A DNA stretch of 64,000 nucleotides from Ashinkailepas kermadecensis (taxonomy: Eukaryota > Arthropoda > Thecostraca > Neolepadidae), in the NCBI GenBank assembly GCA_034440615.1, contig JAOTOM010004565.1, positions 62,001-126,000 on the forward strand, in the 5' to 3' direction. Each line of letters starts with the position of its first letter. Position 1 is the first letter of the stretch. The notes below the pieces were generated by a model, which was not told the DNA's origin, did no database searches, and was given only the letters and a program-made list of their open reading frames with translations. The position numbers and the translations under genes are program-made. Of this stretch, positions 34,601-44,680 are shown piece by piece.

Positions 34601-34944
34601 CTGCCAACTTTCTTTCTCTTGAAATAGCTGGTCTCTTTGATAGTCTGAAGACTTTCTTTGGTGCTGCTGAGCACCGAGTCGACACCGGATGTGAGCTCAC
34701 GAAACTTGGCCCACTCGTCCGACTCGGGAGACGGCTTGGTCGGCGGAGACTCTTGGTCTGTGTCAGCCGCTTCGCCCGATGGGTGGTCGGCCGAGATCTG
34801 TTCCGACTGTTCCTGGTCACGCTGTTCACGCTCGCGCTGCTTCTCGAGTCGGTACTGTCGCAGCTCCTCCTGCTCGAGCTCCTCCTCGGTCGGCTTTTTC
34901 TTACCCTTAACTTTCTTCTTGATACCTTTGGTTAGTTTGTACAT
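31675..34944 (-). CDS. stnA: stoned A, synaptic vesicle endocytosis protein
   Basis: First cistron of stoned; 1089 residues in one exon. StnA acts at nerve terminals in synaptic-vesicle recycling alongside StnB and AP-2. Visible: a lysine-rich N-terminus (MYKLTKGIKKKVKGKKKP), a charged E/Q/R segment to about residue 50 that may be coiled, and a conserved block at 76-110 (DEWAKFRELTSGVDSVL, then SLQTIKETSYFKR) matching fly EEWQKFKALTTGVDSVL. It then has nine DPFDTS/EPFDTS motifs plus two degenerate ones (DVFNTE, DVFDTT), several followed by (I/V/A)AD(Q/K/S)F and an LRVLE(R/N)E-type helix. DPF motifs are AP-2 alpha-ear ligands. Proline-rich runs separate the modules. The only methionine is the initiator (context GACATGT, modest). 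No stop or intron interrupts the ORF. Confidence 0.94.
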   Translation of the reverse strand: MYKLTKGIKKKVKGKKKPTEEELEQEELRQYRLEKQREREQRDQEQSEQISADHPSGEAADTDQESPPTKPSPESDEWAKFRELTSGVDSVLSSTKESLQTIKETSYFKRKKVGSEQPADGDSKDRPAATTVTAKPKWVDVDAEEEAVAEPEPELNPEPEDEPPRTPTPERPGLAEVLCQVERLERAQYFEEDVFNTEYVDAVTSGDIGLAVIPDSPTDTGEDPFDTSAVDQLLCVKPEDPKKKKLRVIALGNAVGILSGTQGCEKHQEQKDHSEPDSKKHRCRQRGTYKRPGSLDLLQSTEIFADSEEKNPGDQSVDKESSAKTLLDEDIEDDGEFELNLAVTPEIRKHNSPLESVEPGATDEKGAHTGRNHISNLVSEFDYIAQPPSTGSNEALLCAKSPDKDDCEFDSLATESLLRAKDREEILGEDDPFDTSAVQQVLGQRDLAEEAQFDQQSAKFDADFGETKPAPPGRPPPPVVVTSPEKEQPDLLTSNQHHDYEPLPEPISFSSAGLDNRSATTTEEQKQEIDPFDTSAADQLCGTEIRLFEAEHLNSLNEPSAGPVVDAAFEDKEFDPSADKEQVEAEPFDTSRASGIVREPPVDVAQLLASTPTQDSTPVFLPSQQSDSAASQPEADPFDTSIADSFGNVELKVLESELLAAHLPIAPASLSSQLDLTATSAPPPRPPPPAPSRPTAFAVSFDEKELPKPPPPPELLTLTPVDEDAAPVALIPQRAGGERSPEEQDPFDTSIADKFGTVEVEVLERELLAATPAPVAKQLADLLPTLVSDSAFDSHTDEVAVLSPLSAEEEPPEEEDVFDTTHVESVCIVDSPTTAGDRPTKPLSLSVSTASAALLATTPEDPNPPLQPCLAPTIGSQNAGEDVDPFDTSVADQFGHTELRVLENELVGGVSCSRPPPRPPPPRPAPASVTLPPPPPETSADQLLAVTPSAELPPALQPSGRSATPRQLSPVTLDPFDTSIADRYGTAELRVLEREFAADAPPSLLKRAVSEPEFDPRGDEKVARPATPPPDRSLLDEQAAGSRLAQTLTATVVSVPPPAQLDPFDTSIAGGLVPGRAELLVLERELLDL

Positions 34945-34958
34945 GTCCTAACTTGGAA

Positions 34959-34988
34959 GATCTGAGGAAGAAGAGAAATATATTTATA
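34959..34988 (-). promoter_or_regulatory. either core promoter (TATA + Inr) or 3' splice site of a 5' UTR exon
   Basis: Upstream of the stnA ATG the sense strand has TATAAATA (34988-34981) and 25 nt later TCAGATC, similar to an arthropod initiator; transcription from there would give a leader of only about 18 nt. The same sequence also reads as a polypyrimidine tract and acceptor, TCTCTTCTTCCTCAG|ATC, which would join a non-coding exon further upstream. I cannot decide between them. Confidence 0.4.
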
Positions 34989-35536
34989 TGCCTATGCAGG
35001 TACGTTGTGACCATTCAACACGGGATTTAGCTTCGAAGTTTATTACTTTGGACGAATGTTTTTTTAATGCTCAGACGTCGGTAAGTTGGCGGCAGGGGGA
35101 GGGGATGGCAATTCCCCCAAAACACATGGGCTTTAGCATAAACTCTATGGCATCACATGGTAAATATCGAGATTAAAGTTAGTGTTTTAGCTACCCCGGC
35201 GAATCCAAGTGCCACGGCCCTTGAAAAAATTGCTGTTAAACCAGAGAAATCAAATAAACTGGCTGTACATGCCGACAATCGTCTTCATTTTCTCTAATAT
35301 TCAGCATATACATTCCCACGACGGGAGCACGAGATGGATTGGATTATCAGTATGGATTCGGGATTGGATTGGACTTAGATCGGATTGAATATACATTTTA
35401 CAAATGTTTCTAATTTGGATTACATTTAGCATTAATCTCCGAGTCATACTGCTTCTCTGTTTACAGATCAAGCATCGAAGCGAAGCCATATGCAATCTTG
35501 ACCAAGAAGCGTCTGATTCACTCGTTGCATACTCAT
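34989..35536. other. upstream of stoned, no gene seen
   Basis: AT-rich sequence, either 5' flank or first intron of stoned. A short ggattgg/cggattgaa word repeat lies at 35330-35390. Confidence 0.45.
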
Positions 35537-36118
35537 TGAGATGTAATAGACATTAAATGTTCCTTAAGGGCAACACATGTTTCGAAATACAACAGTTTGT
35601 TTCCTTTGCAATAGTTCAAACGTCTCAACAGTTTCGTGCCAGAGCATTCTCGGGAGTGAACATCATACATGGAGAGAGAGGGAAAACTAAACAGAAGAAA
35701 CATACTTTTGAACAGCAGCCTCGTCATTCACATCCTGGCCATCACTGAGGACTGTGCAGACCTAAAGCTGCTGGAAGCGATGTGGATTAGGGACCTTGAA
35801 CCAACGCTGAACAGAATGTCTGGTTCATGGGCCCTCACGTCACATATGGTGTAGCATCTTGCTGTTTGTGCCGTGTCTGTTTATTCATAATTCCATGCTG
35901 GTTCTTAGCTGGTAACCTGCCTTTCGTTGTAAGTATGTTAATACCAGAGATCAAGTGAATCGGTTCCTTTTTCCATTTCTCTCCATGTATGGTGTTCACG
36001 CTGGAGGATGCCCTAGCAGCGAAACTGTTGAGTCGTTTGAAGTGTCGTAAGTTATACATTTTATTGTATTTAAAACATTTATCTCCTTTAAAGACCATTT
36101 AATATGCATTACATCTCA
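35537..36118. mobile_element. inverted-repeat element with Penelope-like fragment
   Basis: The left end reads gagatgtaat and the right end attacatctc. Internal blocks pair too: caaacgtctcaacagttt with aaactgttgagtcgtttg, and catacatggagaga with tctctccatgtat. This gives two imperfect inverted copies of about 200 bp. In the middle the plus strand encodes DLKLLEAMWIRDLEPTLN, which resembles the C-terminal endonuclease tail of Penelope-like elements (pattern LxxLEaxxIkxlkPsLN). The fragment is short and non-functional, and the family assignment is tentative. Confidence 0.45.
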
Positions 36119-36950
36119 GAGTAGTAACACATTAAAGAATCAAATATTTCCAAAGGGATATAATTTTAAGTAATGTTTTGCTTGCCAGTGGTGTTTGATT
36201 GCATGCGGATTGACGTTAACAGATCCGCGTTATGTAATCATATTATAATCTACATTTCACCTTTCAAATTTCCTCAGTGTAACCACGTCTCATTTTGTAA
36301 CTTTGCGCCGCACACCAATGAAATAATACCAGTGTGCAACTTATCCATTCTCACACATGGCGGTACGCAACTCGCTTTTCCTGCAACTGTTACCACTTAT
36401 ATTTGTACAGTGGACTACGTCAGTGATATCTCACAGTAACGGAGCATATCTAAATTAATCAAAAGTACCAACAAAAAATAATAAACAAGTACCGATCAAT
36501 AAAATAAATTTTTCATGTGCCTATTTTTATAATTATACGACTTTTATGCATGCTAGCTCGCCATCTCACTTCAAAACGCCTTGGCTAACCAGAATACAAT
36601 GTGGATATATACAAAGCATTTCGTTCTACAGCTATTATATAGCAATGCAATCGTCTGCGATTTGATTACATCCGGTTAATATGCGGATGTAGAAACTGCT
36701 GAAGTTTTCATATGCCATCCTGAGTGCGAATTTGTAAATTATGTCGGATACCGGTGATCTTCCTTCAGTTGTCGGACTGCCTTATACATCACAGCAGCTT
36801 CTCTCGGTGGCTTGAGGGGCATTCACCAGACACGAGCTTGGCAGACCAGCTGCAGGCATGATACCTACTAGACATGATCACCAAGCACCGCGCAGGATCG
36901 ATAGATGTCCATCCATGGCTTCGGGTTGTGATACAGCTGCCAGTGTCCTC
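36119..36950. other. AT-rich spacer, no gene seen
   Basis: No gene, RNA or element recognised. A plus-strand ORF of 88 codons (36173-36439) has no recognisable features. Confidence 0.45.
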
Positions 36951-36954
36951 TAGT

Positions 36955-37310
36955 CAGGCACACTGACTCAGAGGACACTGACTCAGAGGACACTGACTCA
37001 GAGGACACTGACTCAGAGGACACTGACTCAGAGGACACTGACTCAGAGGACACTGACTCAGAGGACACTGACTCAGAGGACACTGACTCAGAGGACACTG
37101 ACTCAGAGGACACTGACTCAGAGGACACTGACTCAGAGGACACTGACTCAGAGGACACTGACTCAGGAAATACTGACTCAGGAGACACTGACTCAGAGGA
37201 CACTGACTCAGGAAACACTGACTCAGAAGACACTGACTCAGAGGACACTGACTCAGGAAACACTGACTCAGAGGACACTGACTCAGGAAACACTGACTCA
37301 GGACAGACTG
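36955..37310. repeat. 15-bp minisatellite, about 24 copies, decaying to 37480
   Basis: Unit gaggacactgactca, very uniform from 36965 to 37160, then with ggaaacact variants. It degrades between 37310 and 37480. The minus strand reads SSESV repeats and carries GAGTCAGTGTCC in each unit. Confidence 0.95.
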
Positions 37311-37479
37311 AGTAAGGAGGAACAGACTCAGGAGGAACTGACTCAGGATATCCTAACTCATGGGAACCGACTCAGTGGGAACTAACTCGGTGGAAGCTGA
37401 CTCGGAAATACTGACTCAGTGACACTGACTCAGGAGGAGCTGACTTCAGGGGGAACTGAATCAAAGGACATTGGCATAG

Positions 37480-37960
37480 TGCATTTTGGCTCAGAATACA
37501 CCGGCTATCCCAGCTTGACGCAGAGGGACCGTGACTCAGAGACCACAGCCCCACTTGGTCTGACCCAGGGCCACAGTCGGCCGGCGTGACTCACGCCCCG
37601 TCGCTGTCGACGCTGGGGCTCGCCGTGGCGTGGCGTGTCACCGCCTCCCGAGTGGATCCTGACGGCGGCCGTTCATGGACCATTGTCGGTGAGGCTATAT
37701 CGGACGTCGGAGACGCGTCCCCGCGCGTCGACATCCCCTGAATACCGATCGTCGGCGACCGATCCCCGCCCAACGTTTGCCCGTTGAATCAGCCAGCGGC
37801 CGGGGGCAGGACGCCTTGCGTGGCGCTCGCCTTGTCCGGCGGTGCCCCAGACTACTGGGTCCTAGTCGAACAGCCGTAGCTTCGCGGAATCCAACCGGCC
37901 GGCGCCATCAGTGGTGCAACTCCAGATCGACCGTGACGGCTCCTGATCACGCCACGTAGC
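37480..37960. other. GC-rich spacer, no gene seen
   Basis: GC-rich sequence between two satellites; short ORFs only. Confidence 0.4.
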
Positions 37961-38412
37961 GGAACGCCCCGGGAGCGCCACCCTCCACGTCGGCTGGGCC
38001 GGATCATGGCTGACCCGACACCAGCCATGTGCTGGGCTGGCTGGTAGATGTGAACCGCCCCGGAGCGCCACCCTCCACGTCGGCTGGGCCGGATCATGGC
38101 TGACCCGACACCAGCCATGTGCTGGGCTGGCTGGTAGATGTGAACCGCCCCGGAGCGCCACCCTCCACGTCGGCTGGGCCGGATCATGGCTGACCCGACA
38201 CCAGCCATGTGCTGGGCTGGCTGGTAGATGTGAACCGCCCCGGAGCGCCACCCTCCACGTCGGCTGGGCCGGATCATGGCTGACCCGACACCAGCCATGT
38301 GCTGGGCTGGCTGGGAGATGTGAACCGCCCCGGAGCGCCACCCTCCACGTCGGCTGGGCCGGATCATGGCTGACCCAACACAAGCCATGTGCTGGGCTGG
38401 CTGGTAGATGTG
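37961..38412. repeat. 90-bp tandem repeat, 5 copies
   Basis: Five almost identical 90-bp units containing ggagcgccaccctccacgtc, gggccggatcatggctgacc and ccatgtgctgggctggctgg. The first and last copies carry a few differences, so amplification is recent. The unit is a multiple of three and its frames are open. Confidence 0.95.
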
Positions 38413-38576
38413 ATTCGACTGAGCAGGCATTCACCGATCTGTTCGTTTCTCTATTGCACCAGAGCATCGCCTTCTCCAGACATGTCTATGTCATCTCTAC
38501 CCTCTCCACACCCTTCTTTGATCCTTCCGCCCTCCCTTCTGATCCTCACACACTCATTGGTCACCCCACATATGTT

Positions 38577-39590
38577 CCTGTCAGTGCTCGTATCCCCGGT
38601 CAGTGCTCATGCTCCGGTCAGTGCTCGTGTCCCGGTCAGTGCTCGTGCTCTAGTCAGTGATCGTGCCCTGGTCAGTGCTCGTGCTCTGGTCTGTGCTCGT
38701 ATCCTGGTCAGTGCTCGTATCCCCGGTCAGTGCTCGTGCTCCGGTCAGTGCTCGTGTCCCCTGTCAGTGCTCGTGTCCCCAGTCAGTGTTCATGTCCCGG
38801 TCAGTGCTCGTGCCCTGGTCAGTGCTCGTATCCCCGGTCAGTGCTCGTATCCCCGGTTAGTGTCCATGTCCCCAGTCAGTGCTCGTATCCCCGGTCAGTG
38901 CTCGTATCCCCGGTCAGTGTTCATGTCCCCAGTCAGTGCTCGTATCCCCGGTCAGTGCTCGTGTCCCGGTCAGTGCTCGTGTCCCCGGTCAGTGCTCGTG
39001 TCCCGGTCAGTGCTCGTGTCCCCAGTCAGTGTTCGTATTCCCGATCAGTGCTCGTATCCCCGGTCAGTGCTCGTGCTCCGGTCAGTGCTCGTGTCCCGGT
39101 CAGTGCTCGTGCTCCGGTCAGTGCTCGTACTCCGGTCAGTGCTCGTGTCCCGGTCAGTGCTCGTGTCCCCGGTCAGTGCTCGTGTTCCGGTCAGTGCTCG
39201 TGCTCCGGTCAGTGCTCGTGTCCCGGTCAGTGCTCGTATCCCCGGTCAGTGCTCGTGCTCTGGTCAGTGCTCGTGCTCCGGTCAGTGCTCGTGTCCCGGT
39301 CAGTGCTCGTGTCCCGGTCAGTGCTCGTGTCCCCGGTCAGTGCTCGTGCTCCGGTCAGTGCTCGTGCTCCGGTCAGTGCTCGTGTCCCGGTCAGTGCTCG
39401 TGCTCCGGTCAGTGCTCGTGTCCCGGTCAGTGCTCGTGTCCCGGTCAGTGCTCGTGTCCCGGTCAGTGCTCGTGTCCCGGTCAGTGCTCGTGTCCCGGTC
39501 AGTGCTCGTGTCCCCGGTCAGTGCTCGTGTCCCGGTCAGTGCTCGTGCTCCGGTCAGTGCTCGTGTCCCCGGTCAGTGCTCGTGAGTCGC
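38577..39590. repeat. 18-bp minisatellite, about 56 copies
   Basis: Unit ggtcagtgctcgtgtccc with ccccggtcagtgctcgta and gctccggtcagtgctcgt variants. Each plus-strand unit includes CGGTCAGT, resembling the exon 6 donor, but no plus-strand exon is recognisable beside it. Confidence 0.95.
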
Positions 39591-39860
39591 CGCCTGTAGC
39601 AGCGTGCGCCCACCTCGCCAGCCGATGGAGACATCGATCGCTAAGGGCGCGCGGCCGCCGCCGCCGACCAAGATGGCAGCCGCCGCCTGGTGACGTCACG
39701 GCTGGGGGCCTGATGAGAGCCTCTGATCTGACGAAGGCAGCCGCCGGCGCCCCAGCGGCCATCGGCCGCCGGCTGCATGTCGGAGGCACTGGCACAGGCG
39801 TATAGCACAGGCCGGCCGGCCAGATGACACACAAGAGAGACGACAAAATGTAATTTACCT
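39591..39860. other. GC-rich block with CRE and YY1-like motifs
   Basis: CpG-rich stretch containing ccaagatggcagccgccgcc (YY1-like) and tgacgtcac (CRE-like) around 39667-39702. It looks promoter-like but I cannot attach a transcript. Confidence 0.3.
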
Positions 39861-40460
39861 CGTCTAAGGCGCTAACTGGAAGAATGTTCCGGCGACTTTT
39901 CTTGTTAGCATGATTTTGTTCGTCAGTTACATTAAATCATTTGTGTGTAGCGCTAATAATACTGATGCACGTTTGTGGCGTTGCAACAATCGTGATTTGG
40001 GGCTGATCGCGCCTCAAGTGTGAAATGATCAGCCCTGTCCTCCACCCGAGTCCACAATTGCAGTATCTGAATAGCACGCCGAGTTCAGTAAGAAGCACAG
40101 GCCTTAAGGATGCGATTTAACTTATCACGACATTTTATGTCGGGATAGATAAAACAAATTAAAAGCCAACTTATCGCGACCAAATGTCGCGGTAAATAGG
40201 AGAAACGAAAGCAGTTATGAAGCTTGTTATTACAGATGGAGCAACCTTCATTGAAATGCTTCCAAGAAACAAATGCGTGCGAAATGATTTCCAAGAAACA
40301 AATGCGTGCGAATGATTCAGGTAGCATCTGCAAGTATTTTCAACGGGGTGAGCACGTTTTGGCCGATTAATACCCGCAGAAATGCGAAATTCATGCCATA
40401 GTGTTTGCAATCTAAAGCCCATACGCTGCATACATAACATTACCTAGACTGTGCACATGC
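39861..40460. other. spacer, no gene seen
   Basis: Nothing recognised apart from a short direct duplication, ccaagaaacaaatgcgtgcg, at 40261 and 40291. Confidence 0.45.
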
Positions 40461-40479
40461 ATGAACTAAAGATGTATAT

Positions 40480-40740
<261 letters not shown>

Positions 40741-40741
<1 letters not shown>

Positions 40742-42545
40742 GTATGAACATAAAACCAAATGAAGCTGCTGGACCAGATTATATATATGCTAGGATCTTG
40801 GTAGAGTGTGCTACAGCTTTAGCACTTCCACTAGGTATCATTTTCAGGCTGTCTATGGAATATTCTGAAGTGCCTGAAGATTGGAGAAATGCAAACATAG
40901 TACCACTTTTCAAAAAGGTAGATATGAAGAGTGTAGGAAACTACAGGCCAATCAGTTTGCCCTCAATAGTTTTCAAGGTACCAGACAATCTGGTTAAACA
41001 GAATGTTCAGATTAATCTTAATAGGCACAACCCTTTAAGGGATACTCAACATGGATTTCGATCTCGAAGGTCCTGTTTAGCTAATGTATTGGAGTTCATG
41101 GACTATGTTACTAAAGAAGTAGACAATCAAAGCAGGATGGATGTTGTGTACTTGGACTTTAGCAAAGCTCTTGATAAAGTTTCATATGGAAGGCTAATTC
41201 ATCAACTACAGCAACATGGGATTGTTGGAAAAGTTCTAGGTTGGATTGAAGCATGGTTGAGGGGAAGGAAACAAAAGGTAGTGTTAAATGGATGCAAATC
41301 CGATTGGAAGGATGTTCTGAGTGGAGTACCACAGTGCTCTGTTCTAGGGCCACTTCGCTCTATCATCTTTGTGAATAACATTTAGATAGGGCTGAGGAAT
41401 AAAGTGTTCAAATTTGCTGATGACATCAAGCTGGTAGGAGTGGCTAACAGTAGTGATCAATCTAGTAATATTCAACTAGACTTGAGTGACCTAAAAGAGT
41501 GGGTTGATCAATGGCAGATGTCTTTCAACTATGATAAGTGTAAGGTTATGCATCTGGGGTCTGGAGGTGAGAATTTCAGATATACAATGGGAGGGAGGGA
41601 ACTGGATGTTATTGAAGAGGAAAGAGACTTAGATGTGTTGGTTTCAAAAGACCTTAAAGCAGAAAAACAATGTATTTCAGCTGGGAACAGGGCACTCAGA
41701 ATGCTGGGACTGATTAATAGGAACGTGAGATATAAGAGCAAGGAAGTCATGAAAAAAGTATACTTAGCATATGTGCGACCCCACTTGGAATATTCTGTAC
41801 AAGCATGGCGCCCCTACCTATAAAAAAATATGTTAGAAAGAGTGCAGCGCAAAGCCACTAGACTCATCAGTGGAATCGGTCACTTAGAATATGGAGAAAG
41901 GCTTATGGTATTAGATATCACTCACTCAAGTATAGGAGATTAAGGGGGGACATGATTGAAATGTACAAAATTGTTAAAGGGCTAGGTTAACAGGTTCATC
42001 AGGTTCATATCAGGTTAACTTGAATGATGCTCTTCGGTTTAGAGTATAACATAGGGGTCATCAATTCAGGTTAGACAAGTTGAGGTGTAGGACAGCTAAG
42101 CGACAACAGGTCTTCAGACAAAGGGTTGTTGATCAGTGCAATAGGCTGCCTGCTCATGTTGTGGGTAGTTCCTCATTTAATGTATTTAAAAGTAGGGTGG
42201 ACACATTTTTTAGACAGGAAAATCTTGTTTTTGTGTTCTAATTAGTGATGGATTGGGTGAGATTTATGCTAAATGTGCACGCACAGACCCCTTTAAGCAG
42301 GCATGGATGCAGCTTGACAATTATTGGCAAGGCATTCAATCCACATGTGTTAAGAGGGATCAAGGGAATAGAGCTGAATACCTAGGGTAGATAGGCATTG
42401 GTAGGTGTGTGGGATGTTGGTGGATGGTTTCTTTAGGATGTGGTGATGGTTAGGGTGGGTCTTTTACCGGGCTTATGGTATCTTTCACTTACAGACTTAA
42501 CTGGATGGACCCTTGTGACCCTTATTAAATATAAACGCTATATGA
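40741..42545 (+). mobile_element. degenerate, 5'-truncated non-LTR retrotransposon (reverse transcriptase part)
   Basis: The plus strand encodes a reverse transcriptase fragment of the jockey/CR1/Rex1 kind. Visible are [34 protein letters not shown], a damaged SGVPQxSVLGPL and FADDIKLVG (the catalytic YADD-type box as FADD). It continues MSFNYDKCKVMHLG and HLEYSVQAWRPYL. In-frame stops at 41383-41385 and 41821-41823, and a frame loss after 41940, disable it. The 5' end is truncated at the TA run; the 3' part to about 42545 has residual tail sequence ending ttattaaatataaacgc. AT content is higher than in its surroundings. Confidence 0.85.
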
Positions 42546-42844
42546 CTTCATGACATTACACTGATACATTCATGACATTCATTGATGATGTCATTACTGC
42601 CATCAGTTTAATATGTGCTGATACTGGAATGACTAAACAATTCGCAACCTAAATAATTCAGCGATAGCAGATTCTGTCCATAACCAGCCAGCTCTCTTTG
42701 TACACAAGTGATAGCCAAGGGTTTGGTCAATATATTGATTCAGCCGTCATCAGCTGGGAAAATGTTTCAGTGCTCTGCAGCGTAACGGCGTCGGAAGTCT
42801 GTCGTTCATTGAGGGCGCCAGTCTGGCGACCCCGAATTTCTGTC
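42546..42844. other. spacer between retrotransposon and satellite
   Basis: About 300 bp with no recognised feature. Confidence 0.45.
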
Positions 42845-44680
42845 ACTGCCAGTGAGGGTCTGCCACTGTCAGGAAGGTCTGCCACTGTCGGGAGGGTCTG
42901 CCACTGTCGGGAGGGCCCGTCACTGTCGGAAGGGTCTGCCACTGTCGGGAGGGCCCGTCACTGTCGGCAGGGTCTGCCACTGTCCGGAGGGTCTGCCACT
43001 GTCGGGAGGGTCTGCCACTGTCGGGAGGTCCTGTCACTGTCGGGAGGGCCTGCTAATGTCGGGAGGGCCCGTCACTGTCAGTGAGGGTCTGCCACTGTCG
43101 GGGGTGGGGGGTGGGGGTGGGGGTGGGGGTCCGTCACTGTTAGTGAGGGCCTGCCACTGTCGAGAGGGTCTGCCATTGTCGGGAGGGCCTGTCACTGTCT
43201 GGAGGGACTGCCACTGTCGGGAGGGCCCGTCACCATTAGTGAGGGTCTGCCGCTGTCGGGAGGGCCCGTCACTGTTAGTGAGGGCCTGCCACTGTCGGGA
43301 AGGTCTGCTACTGTCTGGAGGGCCTGCCACTGTTAGTGAGGGCCTGCCACTGTCTGGAAGGTCTGCCACTGTTGGGAGGGCCTGCCACTGTTAGTGAGGG
43401 CCTGCCACTGTCGGGAAGGTCTGCTACTGTCTGGAGGGCCTGCCACTGTTAGTGAGGGCCTGCCACTGTCTGGAAGGTCTGCCACTGTCGGGAGGGCCCT
43501 TCACTTTTAGTGAAGGCCTGTCACTGTCGGGAAGGTCTGCCACTGTCGGAAGGGTCTGCCACTGTCTGGAGGGCCCGTCACTGTTAGTGAGGGACTGCCA
43601 CTGTCGGGAGGGCCCGTCACTGTCAGTGAGTGTCTGCCACTGTCGGGAGGGCCTGCCACTGTCGGAAGGGCCCTTCACTGTCAGTGAGGGTCTGCCACTG
43701 TCGGGAGGGCCCTTCACTGTCAGTGAGGGTCTGCCACTGTCGGGAGGGCCCGTCACTGTCGGGAGGGTCTGCCACTGTCGGGAGGGTCTGCCACTGTCGG
43801 GAGGGTCTGCCACTGTTGGGAGTGTCTGCCACTGTCGGGAGGGTCTGCCACTATCGGAAGGGTCTGCCACTGTCAGGGAGATACAGGGAGGGAGGACAGT
43901 GTGGGCTGTTGTTGTCAGCGTCTGCCGCTGTCTGAGAGATAAAGGTAGGGTGGGCAGTGTGTGCTGCTGGTGGGCAGGGTCTGCCACTGTGGGGAGGGCC
44001 TGTCACTGTTAGTGAGGGCCTGCCACTGTCGGGAGGGCCCGTCACTGTCAGTGAGGGCCTGCAACTGTCGGGAGGGCCCGTCACTGTCAATGAGGGCCTG
44101 CAACTGTCGGGAGGGCCTGTCACTGTCGGGAGGGTCTGCTACTGTCGGGAGGGCCCGTCACTGTTAGTGAAGGCCTGCCACTGTCGGGAGGGCCCGTCAC
44201 TGTTAGTGAGGGCCTGCCACTGTCGGGAGGGCCTGACACTGTCGGGATGGCCTGCTACTGTCGAGAGGGCCCGTCACTGTTAGTGAAGGCCTGCCACTGT
44301 CGGGAGGGCCCGTCACTGTTAGTGAGGGCCTGCCACTGTCGGAAGGGCCTGTCATTGTCGGGAGGGCCTGCCACTGTCGGGAGGGCCCGTTACTATTAGT
44401 GGGGGCCTATCACTGTCGGGAGTGTCTGCCACTATCAGTTAGGGTCTGCCACTGTGGGGAGGGCCCATCACTGTTAGTTAGGGTCTGCCATTGTCGGGAG
44501 AGTCTTCCACTGTTAGTGAGGACCTGCCACTGTCGGGAGGGTCTGCCGCTGTCAGGGAGATACAGGGAGGGAGGACAGGGTGTGCTGCTGGTGGGCAGAG
44601 TATGCTGCTGTCAGGGAGATACAGAGGGAGGACAGGGTGTGCTGCTGGCGGGCAGGGTCTGTCAGTGGTGGTCGTGTCTG
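42845..44680. repeat. 21-bp minisatellite, about 80 copies with interruptions
   Basis: Unit gggtctgccactgtcgggagg with gcccgtcactg and ttagtgagggcctg variants. A G-rich insertion (gtggggg repeats) sits at 43098-43130. Non-repeat gaps containing gagatacagggaggga occur near 43880, 43935 and 44560-44660. Open frames on both strands follow from the 21-bp period. Confidence 0.95.

Noticed and set aside
36868..37293. 141-codon minus-strand ORF (VSSESV repeats)
   Set aside because: Translation of the 15-bp satellite.
38389..39805. Plus-strand ORFs up to 398 codons (SVLVSRSVLV, SARVPVSARA)
   Set aside because: Translation of the 18-bp satellite in three frames.
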